From: Parietichytrium sp. I65-24A
Lineage: Eukaryota > Sar > Bigyra > Thraustochytrida > Thraustochytriidae
Assembly: GCA_012862575.1 (NCBI GenBank)
Contig: BLSF01000038.1
Coordinates: 250,317-314,316, forward strand
Reading direction: 5' to 3'
Length of the DNA: 64,000 bases
Shown: positions 8,849 to 19,200 of the stretch, in pieces
Position numbering within the stretch: the first letter of the stretch is position 1
Layout: each line of letters opens with the position of its first letter
Translations under genes and position numbers: made by a program
The notes under the pieces: generated by a model
Told to the model about the DNA's origin: nothing
Databases searched by the model: none
What the model saw: only the letters and a program-made list of their open reading frames with translations

Positions 8849-11800
8849 TCAGCGAACAAATGGATCCGGAGACTTAACCCGGTCTGGGGGTCTTTTACTA
8901 GCCTCCCCCTTCCGTTTTCCTCCGCAAAACTTTTTGATGAGCTTTTTGAAGCTCGGGGCGGCAAAATTCTTCTCCTGCACTAGTTCTTGGCGAAACTGAG
9001 CTTTCGTCTTCTCCGAAATAGAAGGGCTGGGTACGTTTGGATTGGAGATCGCTCGGTCTACCCAGGCCAAGAACGTCTCTTTAAATTGGCTCATCATCGC
9101 CCGTAGAACGAGACTAATCTTATCGATAGCCCATGGTGGAAGCTGGCCCGCAGCCCCAAGAAACAAAGACGCAATGAGCTGCTCTCCGAGATTTCCTTGC
9201 ACTAGCGCGGTGTCTCTGAAAGCTTTGTACCACGGCGCTATTCCAGAGAGGCTTTCCTTGGGGTCCGATGTCTCTGGTTTGGTCCCGAGCAAAAATACAG
9301 ACTCTAGCTGAAGAACAGTGCTTGCTAACTTTTGATCTTGAATGGTGTTGGATTCCAGAGTCTGCGCATTCGTATTGCTATGAGTCGAAATCGATAGCCT
9401 TGCTGCATCCATTGCTATGGACGCAAGGCACTCCCTGTGACTTTGCGAGCCTTTCGCGAAATCGTGATGAGAGCACCATGCCTGAAGTACCTCGCTAAGA
9501 AACCGAAAGCTCTCGTTCGTGGTGTCGGGCCAAAGAACGCCAAAGGGTACCTGACGCCGGACAAGCTCCTTGAAACCTTCACAAAGATCCCGCGCAAAAT
9601 GTAGAGTTGCTTCAAAAACATCAATTTGACTGGTCCATACAGGATGATCAGGGTGGTGTGAGCAAAGCGAGGAGCCAATCGTTCGTAAGAGAAGCTCGCA
9701 TTCCGCGGCTCCCATCTGAGCAACAGGAAGACCGCACTCCTTGAAGATAGGCAATCGCAAGCGAACACACTGAATCAGCCGGGCCATGACCTTGCCCTCC
9801 TCCAGACCGATAGAGAGCTGTGCGCATGCCCGAATGAAACGATTAAACCACTCCAGAATAAATACGGTCCCAGTTTTTTCGTCTACAGAAAATCTGGCGA
9901 CGGTTTCCACCCCTCCAGATTGCACAAATTCGAACAGTGCCTCGAACACGGGCGCAAATTGTGACAAAATCTGAGCCCTGTCCGATGGCACCTCAGCCAG
10001 GACAGGATCCCGACAAAGGCATTCAAGACCAACCGTGACGAAGCGCAGACCGTTCGCAAATTGCCAGAACAATTGAGAAGGAGCAACCCCACCCCCTTGC
10101 CACTGCATTTTACAAGCATCTGCTCCATCCCGAATCCTCTGTGCGTGCTCGCCAAGAAGATTGCCAAGCCCGGAGACGATGACGGATATCGGCTCGGCTT
10201 CTGAGTTACACGCCACCGAGAGCAAGATTTTTAGCAAGCTTTGTAGCAGCAGCTCAGTGCTTCGGAGCGAAAGACAAAGGTTTCGCGCGTCCAGAGTGGT
10301 AAGATCCAGGTACGTGGGCTCGCTGCTGTAATCGTCCGAAGCCTCTTGCGCCACCTCTAAAGTGATCGTAGATTGCATTTTGAAAAGCCGGATAAGCCCA
10401 TCCAAGGTGAATATCGCGCTGTTTTGATTAAGGAGTAGCGCAGTGACGCGAGGTAGATACCATTCTGACAAGCACAGCTTGGCCAACGCAACGACAGCCA
10501 CGTGATCTTCCGAATCTCGGAACGGGAAGAGCATGTCGTACTCCGGCACGAAGAGGCCCAAATAGGAAATTTGGAAAATGCCAGGTGCACGGTCGTTGAC
10601 AATGGTTTCGTTGGGAGGCGACATTTTTGGAACCAGGCCGAAGAAAATAACCGTCGTCCGCATCAGGGCCCGGTGGTGAGAAATGTGAATCCCGCTGGCA
10701 TCCCCCTGCGTTCCAACCAGGAGCACTTGGCGAAGGATACTTAATATCTCTGTAACCTGCTTTTGAACGTAGACATCGCCTGGTTGCATGTATCGGATAA
10801 TAGCGCTGAGAGCATGGACAACGGCTTCGGGTTGCCGCCAATTTTGATCCTCATAGCGCAGCCCACTCGCGCCATGCTCGGAGGACTCTTGCAGGCGATT
10901 GATGCCGTGTTCGATGGTAGCCTTCCACTTAGTCAAGACCGAGCAAGCCCAGTGCACGAAGCGGCCCTGGAAATGCGCGCCCGCTAGCTCGCTCATCTGG
11001 CTCGAAACGTCCAGTAAATTCTGGAGGTGAAGCTGATTGTCAAAGAGTTCTCGGAGGGTGTCCCTGATATCCTTGCGGTATTGCTTAAATTGCTGTCGGA
11101 CCTCTTCATCCCAAGAGTGGACGTACTCCCTGTCTGACGGGAAAACGGACGCAAACTCGATAATGTGGCAGATGCCTTCCTCAAGGCGCTGGCTAAGAGT
11201 ACAAATGCTATCTTGCAAGACGGACCTTCTGACAGCCTCCTCCAAGGAGGCTTTTCTTTGTTCCAGTACGTTCTGCAAGATCACCTGGCACGTGACCCAA
11301 AACTCAAAGGTCGCGGCCTGAACTTTCATGCTCGAGAGGCGGGTGCACTTGAGCACGATATCGATGGAGCTATTGCACACTTTCTGCACATCCTGCAGCA
11401 GCGGGTCTTCCTGGGACATGGTCCCCTTGACGACACAAAAGGCCATATCGTTAAAGGTAGACAAACTCATGCAAGCCAGAGAAGAGACCGCGCTGGCGGC
11501 ATTCGCCGCAAGCTTGCCCAGGTCGTCCATGAAGAAGCTCTCCATCTCGTCAGCGAGAGCCACGAACACTTTAACGGTCTCAAACAGAGTGGGGAGCACC
11601 CCCAGCACTATCTCGCACCTGAGGCGAGCACGTGGCACAACTCTCTGCGCGTCAGAGTCCTGCTGCGCGCTGCGCGTGTTGCCCCCGTCAAAGCTTGACC
11701 TGCGTCCTGGTGCGCCGCGGTGAAGGGCCAGCCCTGGGAACGTATCCGGCTGGTGCCCTCCGGCTTCCCCCATCGCGCGCGCGAGGTCTAGTACCTCAGA

Positions 11801-12727
11801 TGCCAGCAGAGCGCTCTGCGACCCCGGCCCGGCGGGGCTACGCTTGATCTCCATGGCCACTGTCGGCAGCCCGACGATGTAATCCATCACCTGCCGCGAC
11901 CCGCACACTGCGGCGACCTCTAGAATCCCAACGTTGAGCCACGCCACCAAACACTGCATCACCAGCCTCGCAGGCCCCGTCCCCGGCTGCTCCCCAATTG
12001 CTCCTCCTCCTGCTCCTGCTGCTACTGCTACTGCTGCTGCTTCCCGTTTGCCCTGCTGCTCCTGCAGCACCTTCTCCGCCAGCGCCAGCACCGTGCCAGC
12101 CTCGCCGTCCCTGAGCGCCGTGGCCAGCATCTGCTTGCCCCTCGGGCTGGCCAGCTGTTCGTCCGCCAGCTGTTCGGCCACGTGCTTGAGCAGCGCCAGC
12201 ATCTCCTCGCCCATGCCCAGCGCCTCCGCGGCCTCTCGCACTGCCTCTCGCGGCGCCCACCCGCCGTCCTCGCTCGCGCCGTGCACCGCCAGCGCGGCCA
12301 GCGCCAGGCTCGCCTGCGTCCTCGCCACCCGCGCCGCCCTGCACTCCGCGCACCCCTGGCCCGTCCCCCGCGCGCACCCTGCCGCGCGCGACCCGCGAAG
12401 TGTCCCCAGAAGTACGCCGCGCAGCCCCGCGTCGCGCGCCCATGCGCGGTGCCTCCTCGATCCGCGATGGAGAAACTGCGCCGCCATCACCTGCGCCGCG
12501 CCCCACGCCGGCGTCGCGCCGCGTACCCCTGCGGCTGCGGGGTGCGCGCCGCGTACCCCACTGGCGCTGCACAGGACCTCGCAGCACGCCACGCGGCAAG
12601 CGTCCGGCCGCCGCTCCAGCTCCGCGAGCCAGCGCTCCAGGTTCTGCCGCCGGTTCTCGCCCTGAGAACCCGAATCCACCACCCCGCACGCAGCCTCCAC
12701 CAGCCGCGCAGCGTCGCCGGAGAGCAT
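8849..12727 (-). CDS. Transportin-3 / importin-13-like karyopherin
   Basis: A 1292-residue all-helical protein. The N-terminus has the importin-beta family arrangement: a helix with LERWLAELERRPDACRVACC, then AAQFLHRGSRRHRAW. The C-terminus (LPPWAIDKISLVLRAMMSQF, then SFKKLIKKFCGG) matches the Mtr10/TNPO3/importin-13 branch, which carries SR proteins and other cargo across the nuclear pore under RanGTP control. The length is above the usual ~920-960, partly through Ala/Gly-rich insertions around residues 225-245 and a Ser-rich one near 340-370. The first ~340 residues are encoded by very G+C-rich DNA, unlike the rest. The start at 12727 gives a sensible N-terminus, and no in-frame ATG shortly upstream competes. 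The convergent neighbour is the TPS fusion. The subfamily call is moderately sure; a more distant exportin-like member is possible. Confidence 0.75.
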   Translation of the reverse strand: MLSGDAARLVEAACGVVDSGSQGENRRQNLERWLAELERRPDACRVACCEVLCSASGVRGAHPAAAGVRGATPAWGAAQVMAAQFLHRGSRRHRAWARDAGLRGVLLGTLRGSRAAGCARGTGQGCAECRAARVARTQASLALAALAVHGASEDGGWAPREAVREAAEALGMGEEMLALLKHVAEQLADEQLASPRGKQMLATALRDGEAGTVLALAEKVLQEQQGKREAAAVAVAAGAGGGAIGEQPGTGPARLVMQCLVAWLNVGILEVAAVCGSRQVMDYIVGLPTVAMEIKRSPAGPGSQSALLASEVLDLARAMGEAGGHQPDTFPGLALHRGAPGRRSSFDGGNTRSAQQDSDAQRVVPRARLRCEIVLGVLPTLFETVKVFVALADEMESFFMDDLGKLAANAASAVSSLACMSLSTFNDMAFCVVKGTMSQEDPLLQDVQKVCNSSIDIVLKCTRLSSMKVQAATFEFWVTCQVILQNVLEQRKASLEEAVRRSVLQDSICTLSQRLEEGICHIIEFASVFPSDREYVHSWDEEVRQQFKQYRKDIRDTLRELFDNQLHLQNLLDVSSQMSELAGAHFQGRFVHWACSVLTKWKATIEHGINRLQESSEHGASGLRYEDQNWRQPEAVVHALSAIIRYMQPGDVYVQKQVTEILSILRQVLLVGTQGDASGIHISHHRALMRTTVIFFGLVPKMSPPNETIVNDRAPGIFQISYLGLFVPEYDMLFPFRDSEDHVAVVALAKLCLSEWYLPRVTALLLNQNSAIFTLDGLIRLFKMQSTITLEVAQEASDDYSSEPTYLDLTTLDARNLCLSLRSTELLLQSLLKILLSVACNSEAEPISVIVSGLGNLLGEHAQRIRDGADACKMQWQGGGVAPSQLFWQFANGLRFVTVGLECLCRDPVLAEVPSDRAQILSQFAPVFEALFEFVQSGGVETVARFSVDEKTGTVFILEWFNRFIRACAQLSIGLEEGKVMARLIQCVRLRLPIFKECGLPVAQMGAAECELLLRTIGSSLCSHHPDHPVWTSQIDVFEATLHFARDLCEGFKELVRRQVPFGVLWPDTTNESFRFLSEVLQAWCSHHDFAKGSQSHRECLASIAMDAARLSISTHSNTNAQTLESNTIQDQKLASTVLQLESVFLLGTKPETSDPKESLSGIAPWYKAFRDTALVQGNLGEQLIASLFLGAAGQLPPWAIDKISLVLRAMMSQFKETFLAWVDRAISNPNVPSPSISEKTKAQFRQELVQEKNFAAPSFKKLIKKFCGGKRKGEASKRPPDRVKSPDPFVR

Positions 12728-12802
12728 CCTCGCAGGCGTACGCGCGCGCTGAGGTTGAGGTATCGTACCTTTTTAAGGTGTCCGCGCCGGGCTCGCGGTC
12801 GC

Positions 12803-12818
12803 GCGTACGTGCGCGTGC
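12803..12818. promoter_or_regulatory. Shared upstream motif, copy 1
   Basis: GCGTACGTGCGCGTGC lies 76-91 bases upstream of the karyopherin start codon. The identical 16 bases recur at 42591-42606 upstream of another minus-strand gene. A transcription-factor site is inferred only from the repetition and position. Confidence 0.4.
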
Positions 12819-13888
12819 GGACGCGTACCGGAGGCGGTTGTTGGATTGAGCTGCTGGAGTACCCGCTGGGTGCGCGCGATAGAGCTGGGTGAAAGAAACG
12901 CTCGTTGATAGATAGATTATCTAGATAGGGTGTCCCCGCGTTTTGCGATGTGCTGGCGATGCGCGCGCAGGCGCGCGTATGTGGTGGTAGCTTTTCGTGT
13001 GGATGTGTGGCGGGGAACAGCTCGTATTCGTCGCTGTTCTACGTTTTTGCGATGTCGACGCCTGGCTTACTAATTTTGCATAGTTGCATAGTTGCTATAG
13101 TTGCCCTACACCAATCCGGGAAGCACGTTTTGGGTTCCGCAAAAAAGGAGCTGTTCCGCTGTTCTCTAGCCGTTCATAGAAGCCACTAACTTAGTAGTAG
13201 TAATAGTAATAGTACGATGCATAGTAGTGATGTCCACTCAGCATAGTAGTCTCACCTGTTTAACCCAACCTGTAGTGTGCTTTACTAGCCTGTTTTGTCA
13301 ACATCTGCCAGGTCATGTTCAGTTAAGACTTTCATTACTGGGTAATCCACCTCTTACAGTACCGGTAGGCTAAGCTTACCTGTAACTTAGTGAATGAAAC
13401 AAACTCGCACAACTTTACACTCGTTGGGTCTTTGGACGTCTTTGGTCTCTTTCCAATCTGAACCGCGCTCTGAGCCAGCCAGTCAGTCACTGCGTCAGCT
13501 GTATGTGGGTACAGGTCTAGTATTGACACGCGAGTAGCTGAGCTCACATTGTTCACGATTCATTTCCATTCCATCACTACCATCACTCACAACTTGTAAA
13601 TTCTATTCTTCCTTGTTTCATTCATTTTGTTTCACACAAAGCACACTCAGAGAGAGCGTACTCCACCGGACCCGGCGTCCACCGCTAGCACACTACCATT
13701 TACCTACTCCCCTCGTCTATCCCGCGTATTCCGCAATAGACGCACGCATTAGTTCGCCAAACAAGCTATAAGGAAATCTAAATCTAAATTCCAAAGAAAC
13801 AGTTGCCGACTCAACGCTACCTGTACGCGAGGACACTTGTGGCGTACGCGCACCGCTCTTCCGTGCATCAGCGACGTGGCAGCAGCAC

Positions 13889-13956
13889 CAGAGACCAGAG
13901 ACCAGAGAACAGAGACCAGAGGCCAGAGGCCAGAGGCCAGAGCGAGAAAGAAGGAG
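13889..13956 (+). repeat. Degenerate AGACCAG/AGGCCAG tandem repeat, purine-rich
   Basis: About seven units of period 7 (AGACCAG, AGACCAG, AACAG, AGACCAG, then AGGCCAG three times), followed by GCGAGAAAGAAGGAG. It ends about 45 bases before the glycosyltransferase start codon and probably lies in its 5' UTR. Confidence 0.85.
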
Positions 13957-13998
13957 CAAAAACCGTTTGGAAGAGGGATCGGTCATCGGTCATCGCTC

Positions 13999-15900
13999 AT
14001 GGCCATGGCGGAGCGAGTGCGCAGGGCGGGGGACGGTCGACGGCGCAGAGTAGGGTCAGATGACCCAAAGTACGGATCAAAAGGGAGGCTGCCGGTGTCC
14101 CCGAGGACCCTCACGACGCTGCTGGTGATGGTGGTGGGCCTGTGCGTGTGCTACCTGGTGGTGATCAGCGGTCTGCGCAACTCGGTTACGGTGGGAAGGC
14201 TAGGCGAGGACGACCCGGACCTGTTCAAAAAAGGCGGCGGATTCCGCGGGCCAGTGACGGTTCAGGTGCAAGAAGGCGCGGCCAAGAGTGGGGCCAGTGG
14301 AATGAATTCAGCGCGACCTGCCGAACCGGAGCCGCTGAATCTGGTAGAAGAACTCGCGGATGGATCGCTGGCCGGGTACATCAGAGTGCCCAAAATCCCA
14401 AAGGGTGAGAGGACCCCGGAAGACGGGAAACTGCACATCATTTTCTCGAGTGGGTGCAACTACTTTCAGCACTGGCAGAGCGAGTTCCTGCTTGCCTCGG
14501 CCTATCTTGTTGGTCAGCGCGGGAGGATCACGCGCATTGTTTCAGGATGCAACGATAAACGCGCTGAGACAGTCGCCCACAAAGAGCAGACCTTCCCGAG
14601 TGGCAAAAACGATCTTCTTGTTCCACTAGATCTACTCAACCGCTCAGTCAACGAAAACTTTGGCCTCTTCGTGACACCCTCCTTCGAAGGCGCGATCGAT
14701 TTTCCGTGGATCAACAAGCCAAACTCTATTGAGGTAAGTGGGCTTGCCAGGTGGAACGTGCGACGTTCGTAATGTGTGGACTGATTTTGATTCTGATTTT
14801 GATTTTGATTTTAATTTTCGTAGTACTTTATGGAGCACGCACGGCCTGAGCTCGACCGCCTTGGCGAAACTGTGATCGCAATTTTGGACCCCGACTTCGT
14901 TTTCTTAAGGCCACTCACGCAGAGTGGCGCAGCCCCGGGCGATTACATCGCTTCCCGAGGCCACGATAAAGACCCAGGGCGCAACGATCCAATTGACGTG
15001 GTCAAGAAAGGCCGCCCCGTTGCCCAGCGATATGGTCTCGAAGGAGGATGGGTGTCTTCGAAATACGACCTGACAAAAATTACTGGCGATCCAGACAACA
15101 AAGCGCAAAAGTGGGCCTACAGTGAAGCTGCCATGTACACAAGTGTTGGACCGCCACTCATGCTACATGTCGACGACATCTCAGACTTGAGCAAGCTTTG
15201 GGCGAAATACATGCGGCCTGTGTTGGAAATCGAAGTAGATATTCTGGCTGACATGTGGGCTTACTCTATTGCCTCGGCACAATTGGACCTCAAACACACC
15301 ATTCTCGACCACTACATGATTTCCACCTGGGGCCATCGGGGAGAGGCTTTCTCGTAAGTTAACGCGAGGACGAAATCAAATACTCGTTCGTTTGAGAGCA
15401 AAACTCAGGGCGGGAGAAAAACTAACGAGGTTATTTTGGCTTGTAGTTGGGTGAACAAATGGGAGCACATGTCCTGCACAAATCCAAAGCCTAGCGAGCA
15501 TGACCAGATGCCGATTTTCATCCACATGGCCTCGAACTTTAAAGCCCCAGATCCGAAGTATGGCCCTTGGATGTTTCACAAGGGTCATGTTCCGGCCACG
15601 ATTTTGGATTGCGATACACCTCTTATCAAAGAGAGCCCGGATGACCTTTTTGAGATCACGCACGGCGTGGAAGAGAGGCAGAGGGCCTGGATCCTGTGTA
15701 ACATTGTCTCTCGGCTAAACAAGGTCCTCCTCATGTACAAGCAAAAGTTTTGTCCGGTAGGATTTGAGCAGCGCAAACTCATTCGTCTCATTCAGAGCAA
15801 GAATAAGGACAAGGGTTGTAGCGAACGTCGCGACAAGTGGTGCTATCCTCTCGCTCAGATCGAGGACCTTCCTCGCAATTGGCGCGAAGTGCTTGTGTAG
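13999..15900 (+). CDS. HPAT/SGT-type peptidyl O-glycosyltransferase (three exons)
   Basis: Coding join 13999-14733, 14824-15353, 15447-15900 (572 residues). The introns of 90 and 93 nt have GTAAGT donors and TAG acceptors and restore one frame. ATG 13999 is chosen because it begins a typical type II Golgi topology: basic tail, then a membrane segment at about 38-58 (TLLVMVVGLCVCYLVVISGL). The luminal domain carries the family blocks LHIIFSSGCNYFQHWQSEFL and RITRIVSGC, and the exon 1/2 junction leads into YFMEHARPELDR with ILDPDF, the likely DxD-type metal-binding motif. Known relatives are hydroxyproline O-arabinosyltransferases (GT95) and the peptidyl-serine alpha-galactosyltransferase (GT96), which modify wall and secreted glycoproteins. 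I cannot tell the donor sugar. The window also encodes a secreted Ser-Gly/Pro protein of the kind such enzymes modify; that link is inference. Confidence 0.88.
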
Positions 15901-16200
15901 ATTCTTTGAAGCAGTAAGCGGCACAAAGTGATCGGACCTCCCATGAAAAAAGTTGTTCTCCGCGAGCATTGCATTTCTTTGGGCAACATAAAACAAGAAG
16001 GAAAAATGATAGAAAAATCATCTTGCACTTACAAATTATAACAAAATTTGCTTCATTTCTTTCGATCAAGAAAGAAATTATGAAAAATATACACAAACGC
16101 TTTGTGCGCCCTCTCTCCAGGGCAAGCCCATCCCCTCCCCACTTTTTTTCTCTTTTTTTTCCGATTTTTTTCCTTATCCTTTTGCTTCTTCACTTTCACT
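15901..16200. other. Convergent 3' spacer, glycosyltransferase / polycystin-like
   Basis: A 300-base A/T-rich tail-to-tail spacer with T-runs at 16144-16170. No gene and no canonical AATAAA is seen on either strand. Confidence 0.55.
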
Positions 16201-19200
16201 TCAGAAACCAGCCTCCACCATATCGGCAGCCATTTCCCAAACGAACATCGATTTGCCTGACTCGGCACTTTGGGACTCCCCCGCAAGCTTTTTCTCTTTT
16301 TGGTAGACATGCGTGTCGTCTCCGGCAAAGACCTGGACTGCGTCCTTTGCACCCTCATCGACCTCTTTGTCCACAGCGTAGTAGCCATTGCCGCAAGTGG
16401 AAAGGAGCCAAGGCATAATGAAAAACCGAATGATCATCACAATGGGCTCCGCAATGAGATATCCAACAGCAACACCGAGGGCGGCAGTCCCGAGCCAGAT
16501 GAAGATGATTTCGGACTCTCGGGAGGAACCCACGCTGTCGCCTCTAGTCAGAACGAATTTGGTGATGTAGAAGACAGAAAAAATGTAAAATGCCAAAAGG
16601 ATGAAGAACCCAACATATCGCATCGAGTACGAAAATACTGGTTTTCTCCCCTTGGCCCTCGCGGAGGGCTCGTCGGCTAGCAGCGCGGAGACCCTCATGA
16701 CGACACTCTTCTGCCTCTTGATTCTCTCCACCCGCTCAACGGCCTCCGCTGTCGAAGAATTTCCCCAAGATTCTTTTGCGGACTTTGTGGCTACATGAAG
16801 ATCCACCTTGGCCTTGCGCACAAGCCCTTCGGCCTCCAGTAAGCTCATGAGGACTGCGCTCCGCTTGGCTGGCGTACTTGGCGCTGGAGGTTCCACAGAC
16901 ACTTCAAATTCATCCGTCTCCACTTTCACCGAAATCGGGTCGTTTGCTGCCGAAGCATCCACTCTGCGCTTTTGGGGCAGTGCTGCTTCAGATTCCCGCT
17001 CGCTACGGCGGCGTTTAACGACCTCCAACTTTTGCTTGGCGACGTACAAGTTTTTGTAGGCCATCACAAGGTCCAAATCCGCCCCTTTCTGCGGCATGTC
17101 GTCGTGAAGTTTGCTAGTGATACGATAGATGTTGCGCACGCGCTCACCTTTGCTTCCAGCTTTGTTGTCAGATGTTCGGAAAAGAACCTTTACAAAAAGC
17201 CGGATTGGGATAGATATCATCATGGAGGAAGCAAACACCACACCGATCAGGAACCAGATAGAAATCTCCTCATCGCTCTTGAGTGTAAAGAAGAACGCAG
17301 CTGAGAGAAGATTTCCAAGAACCACTGCGTAGAATACGGCGACTCGTTGCACACGAGAGAACACCGGGTCATATTTGCTGAATAAGCTTACCAAGCTGTG
17401 CTCGTACTTGAGAGCCATGAGCAGATTTTTGCACCAATTGATGCTTCTCTTTGAGCGAGAGCCAGACATGCTGCTGGACTCTTCTTTGGAATCTTTTAGC
17501 AACTTGTGAATATCATCACGCGACTTGAGTGTTCGCAGTTGGTCAAAGAATAGCTTCTGTTTGGAACGCATCTGCACCCGTCTCATGTAAAGCATACCAA
17601 TGGCACCCTTTTGAATCGTATCCGCTTCCACCTTGTCACGGCGGCGGGCCCAAAACACTGATATAAGGAGTCCGAGGAAGACAGTGGGAAAGATGACAAA
17701 GAGCACCAGAAGTGCGATGCTTGTGACTGCAGAAACCGGGTCGGAGAATGTTGATGTAACGTCTTCTGTAAATGCCACCCAAGCGCTGTAATCGCTTGCG
17801 TGGTTGCACTCGCAAAGAACCAATCCATCAGAACTTTGGTTCGCCGCTGGTTTGCAGCCGTAGGTTGACCAGCGAAGATTCTCTTCGTCAAAGTACCCGC
17901 AAACCACCTCTACCAAGGAGGCGTTTCCGCACACACTCGCATTCTCCAAATATGCTGATCTAGGAACGCCTATCAGGATCTCATTTCCCGCAGTGAGGTT
18001 TCTGGGGTCATAAGTGGAGTTGGTGTTGTCAGCATCCAAAAAGTTGAGCGAAACTACATCCGATATCTCCGTCAAAGGATAGTCCAAAACGTCCTCGTAC
18101 TCGGTCAAATTACTGCATTCCGTCACTTGCAAGGTCTCAATGGCCGAGTCGCAGCGAACGTCAAAGTCAAAGGAAGATGCGAGAAGCAGAATCCGTTCCG
18201 GACTAGTCTCCCCTTCCATGATCGCATCATCAAGGACGGACAAAGGCAAAACGAACTCGCCTCTAGGTGAGGTGTCCTCCTCTCCGGCGCCGTCCGACGC
18301 GCCTCCCTTTCCAACGCGCGTTCCTCGTGCTGGAAGCTCAAGGGACGAAATCCCATCTCCCCCAACCCGTGAGGATCCAATTGCGCCCGGGCTTTCGAGG
18401 CCGGCAGAGAACTGCAAATTTCCACTCGCAAAGGAGCGAGGTGCCGCACCGGCTGCATACCCTTCCAAAGCTATCTGTGCAAGTTTGTAAAGGCTCTCCT
18501 TGGCGGAGAGCGCAATTGCACAACCGTTTTGCCGAGCTGCCAGCGATCTTCCCGCATCGCTCGAAGATAGTCCTGATTGGAGGGCACTCATAGCTGCGGC
18601 GATGGTATCCAGTGCATTCAGAGTGAGCGACGGTGGAAGGATGTCGACCGCGGAGGGGTCGTCAGGCGACCGCCTTGAGCTCTCGATGTACGCCTTCGTT
18701 TTGGCGACCAGTTCTTGGAGAAGACCCAAGGTGGACTGTGAGACCTCTACGTCCAGGTCCAAATCATTTGGATTTGCCATCAAAGTGAGGAGAACATTGA
18801 TCTCCATTGAGAACATGGCAACGTCTGGCGCATCCTCAAATCGATCGTTGAGAGTCAAAAGAGCTGACAAAATACTCGTTTGGGATTTCGTGACCCATGC
18901 AGAAAGCAATTTGCCTCCGTGATTAGCCAATGAGGAAAGACAGAGAGCGAGACGCAGAAGCTTGTCCCCGTCTTGACCCTGCAAAAGAGCTTCATCTAGC
19001 AGTGAGTCAAAGTCCATGGTGCCGAGATCCAGCGTGGGCTTCGTTAGAGTTATCTCGACATACGACAGGCGGAGAGACTCTGCTCCTAGTGCGTCGCGAG
19101 CAACCGCAAACACGTATATTTTGGATGTTCCGTTTGCTCCCGCCGGGGCTTCAAGTCTTGTCGAAAGTACAGGAGAAACCGAGAATGTAGACAAAGGAAA

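Larger units (their letters stand above)
12728..13998. other. Divergent spacer, karyopherin / glycosyltransferase
   Basis: No supported gene. It contains the 16-base string GCGTACGTGCGCGTGC at 12803-12818 (also upstream of the 41082-42431 gene), a TAGTAG/TAATAG run near 13191-13215, a TACCGGTA site at 13359-13367, and a degenerate 7-base AGACCAG/AGGCCAG repeat at 13889-13942 just before the next gene. Confidence 0.65.

Noticed and set aside
11838-12892. Frames of 149-283 codons on both strands over the karyopherin 5' end
   Set aside because: G+C-rich DNA has few stops in any frame. The translations are Ala/Arg/Gly/Pro mixtures with no family features, while the karyopherin frame has conserved blocks.
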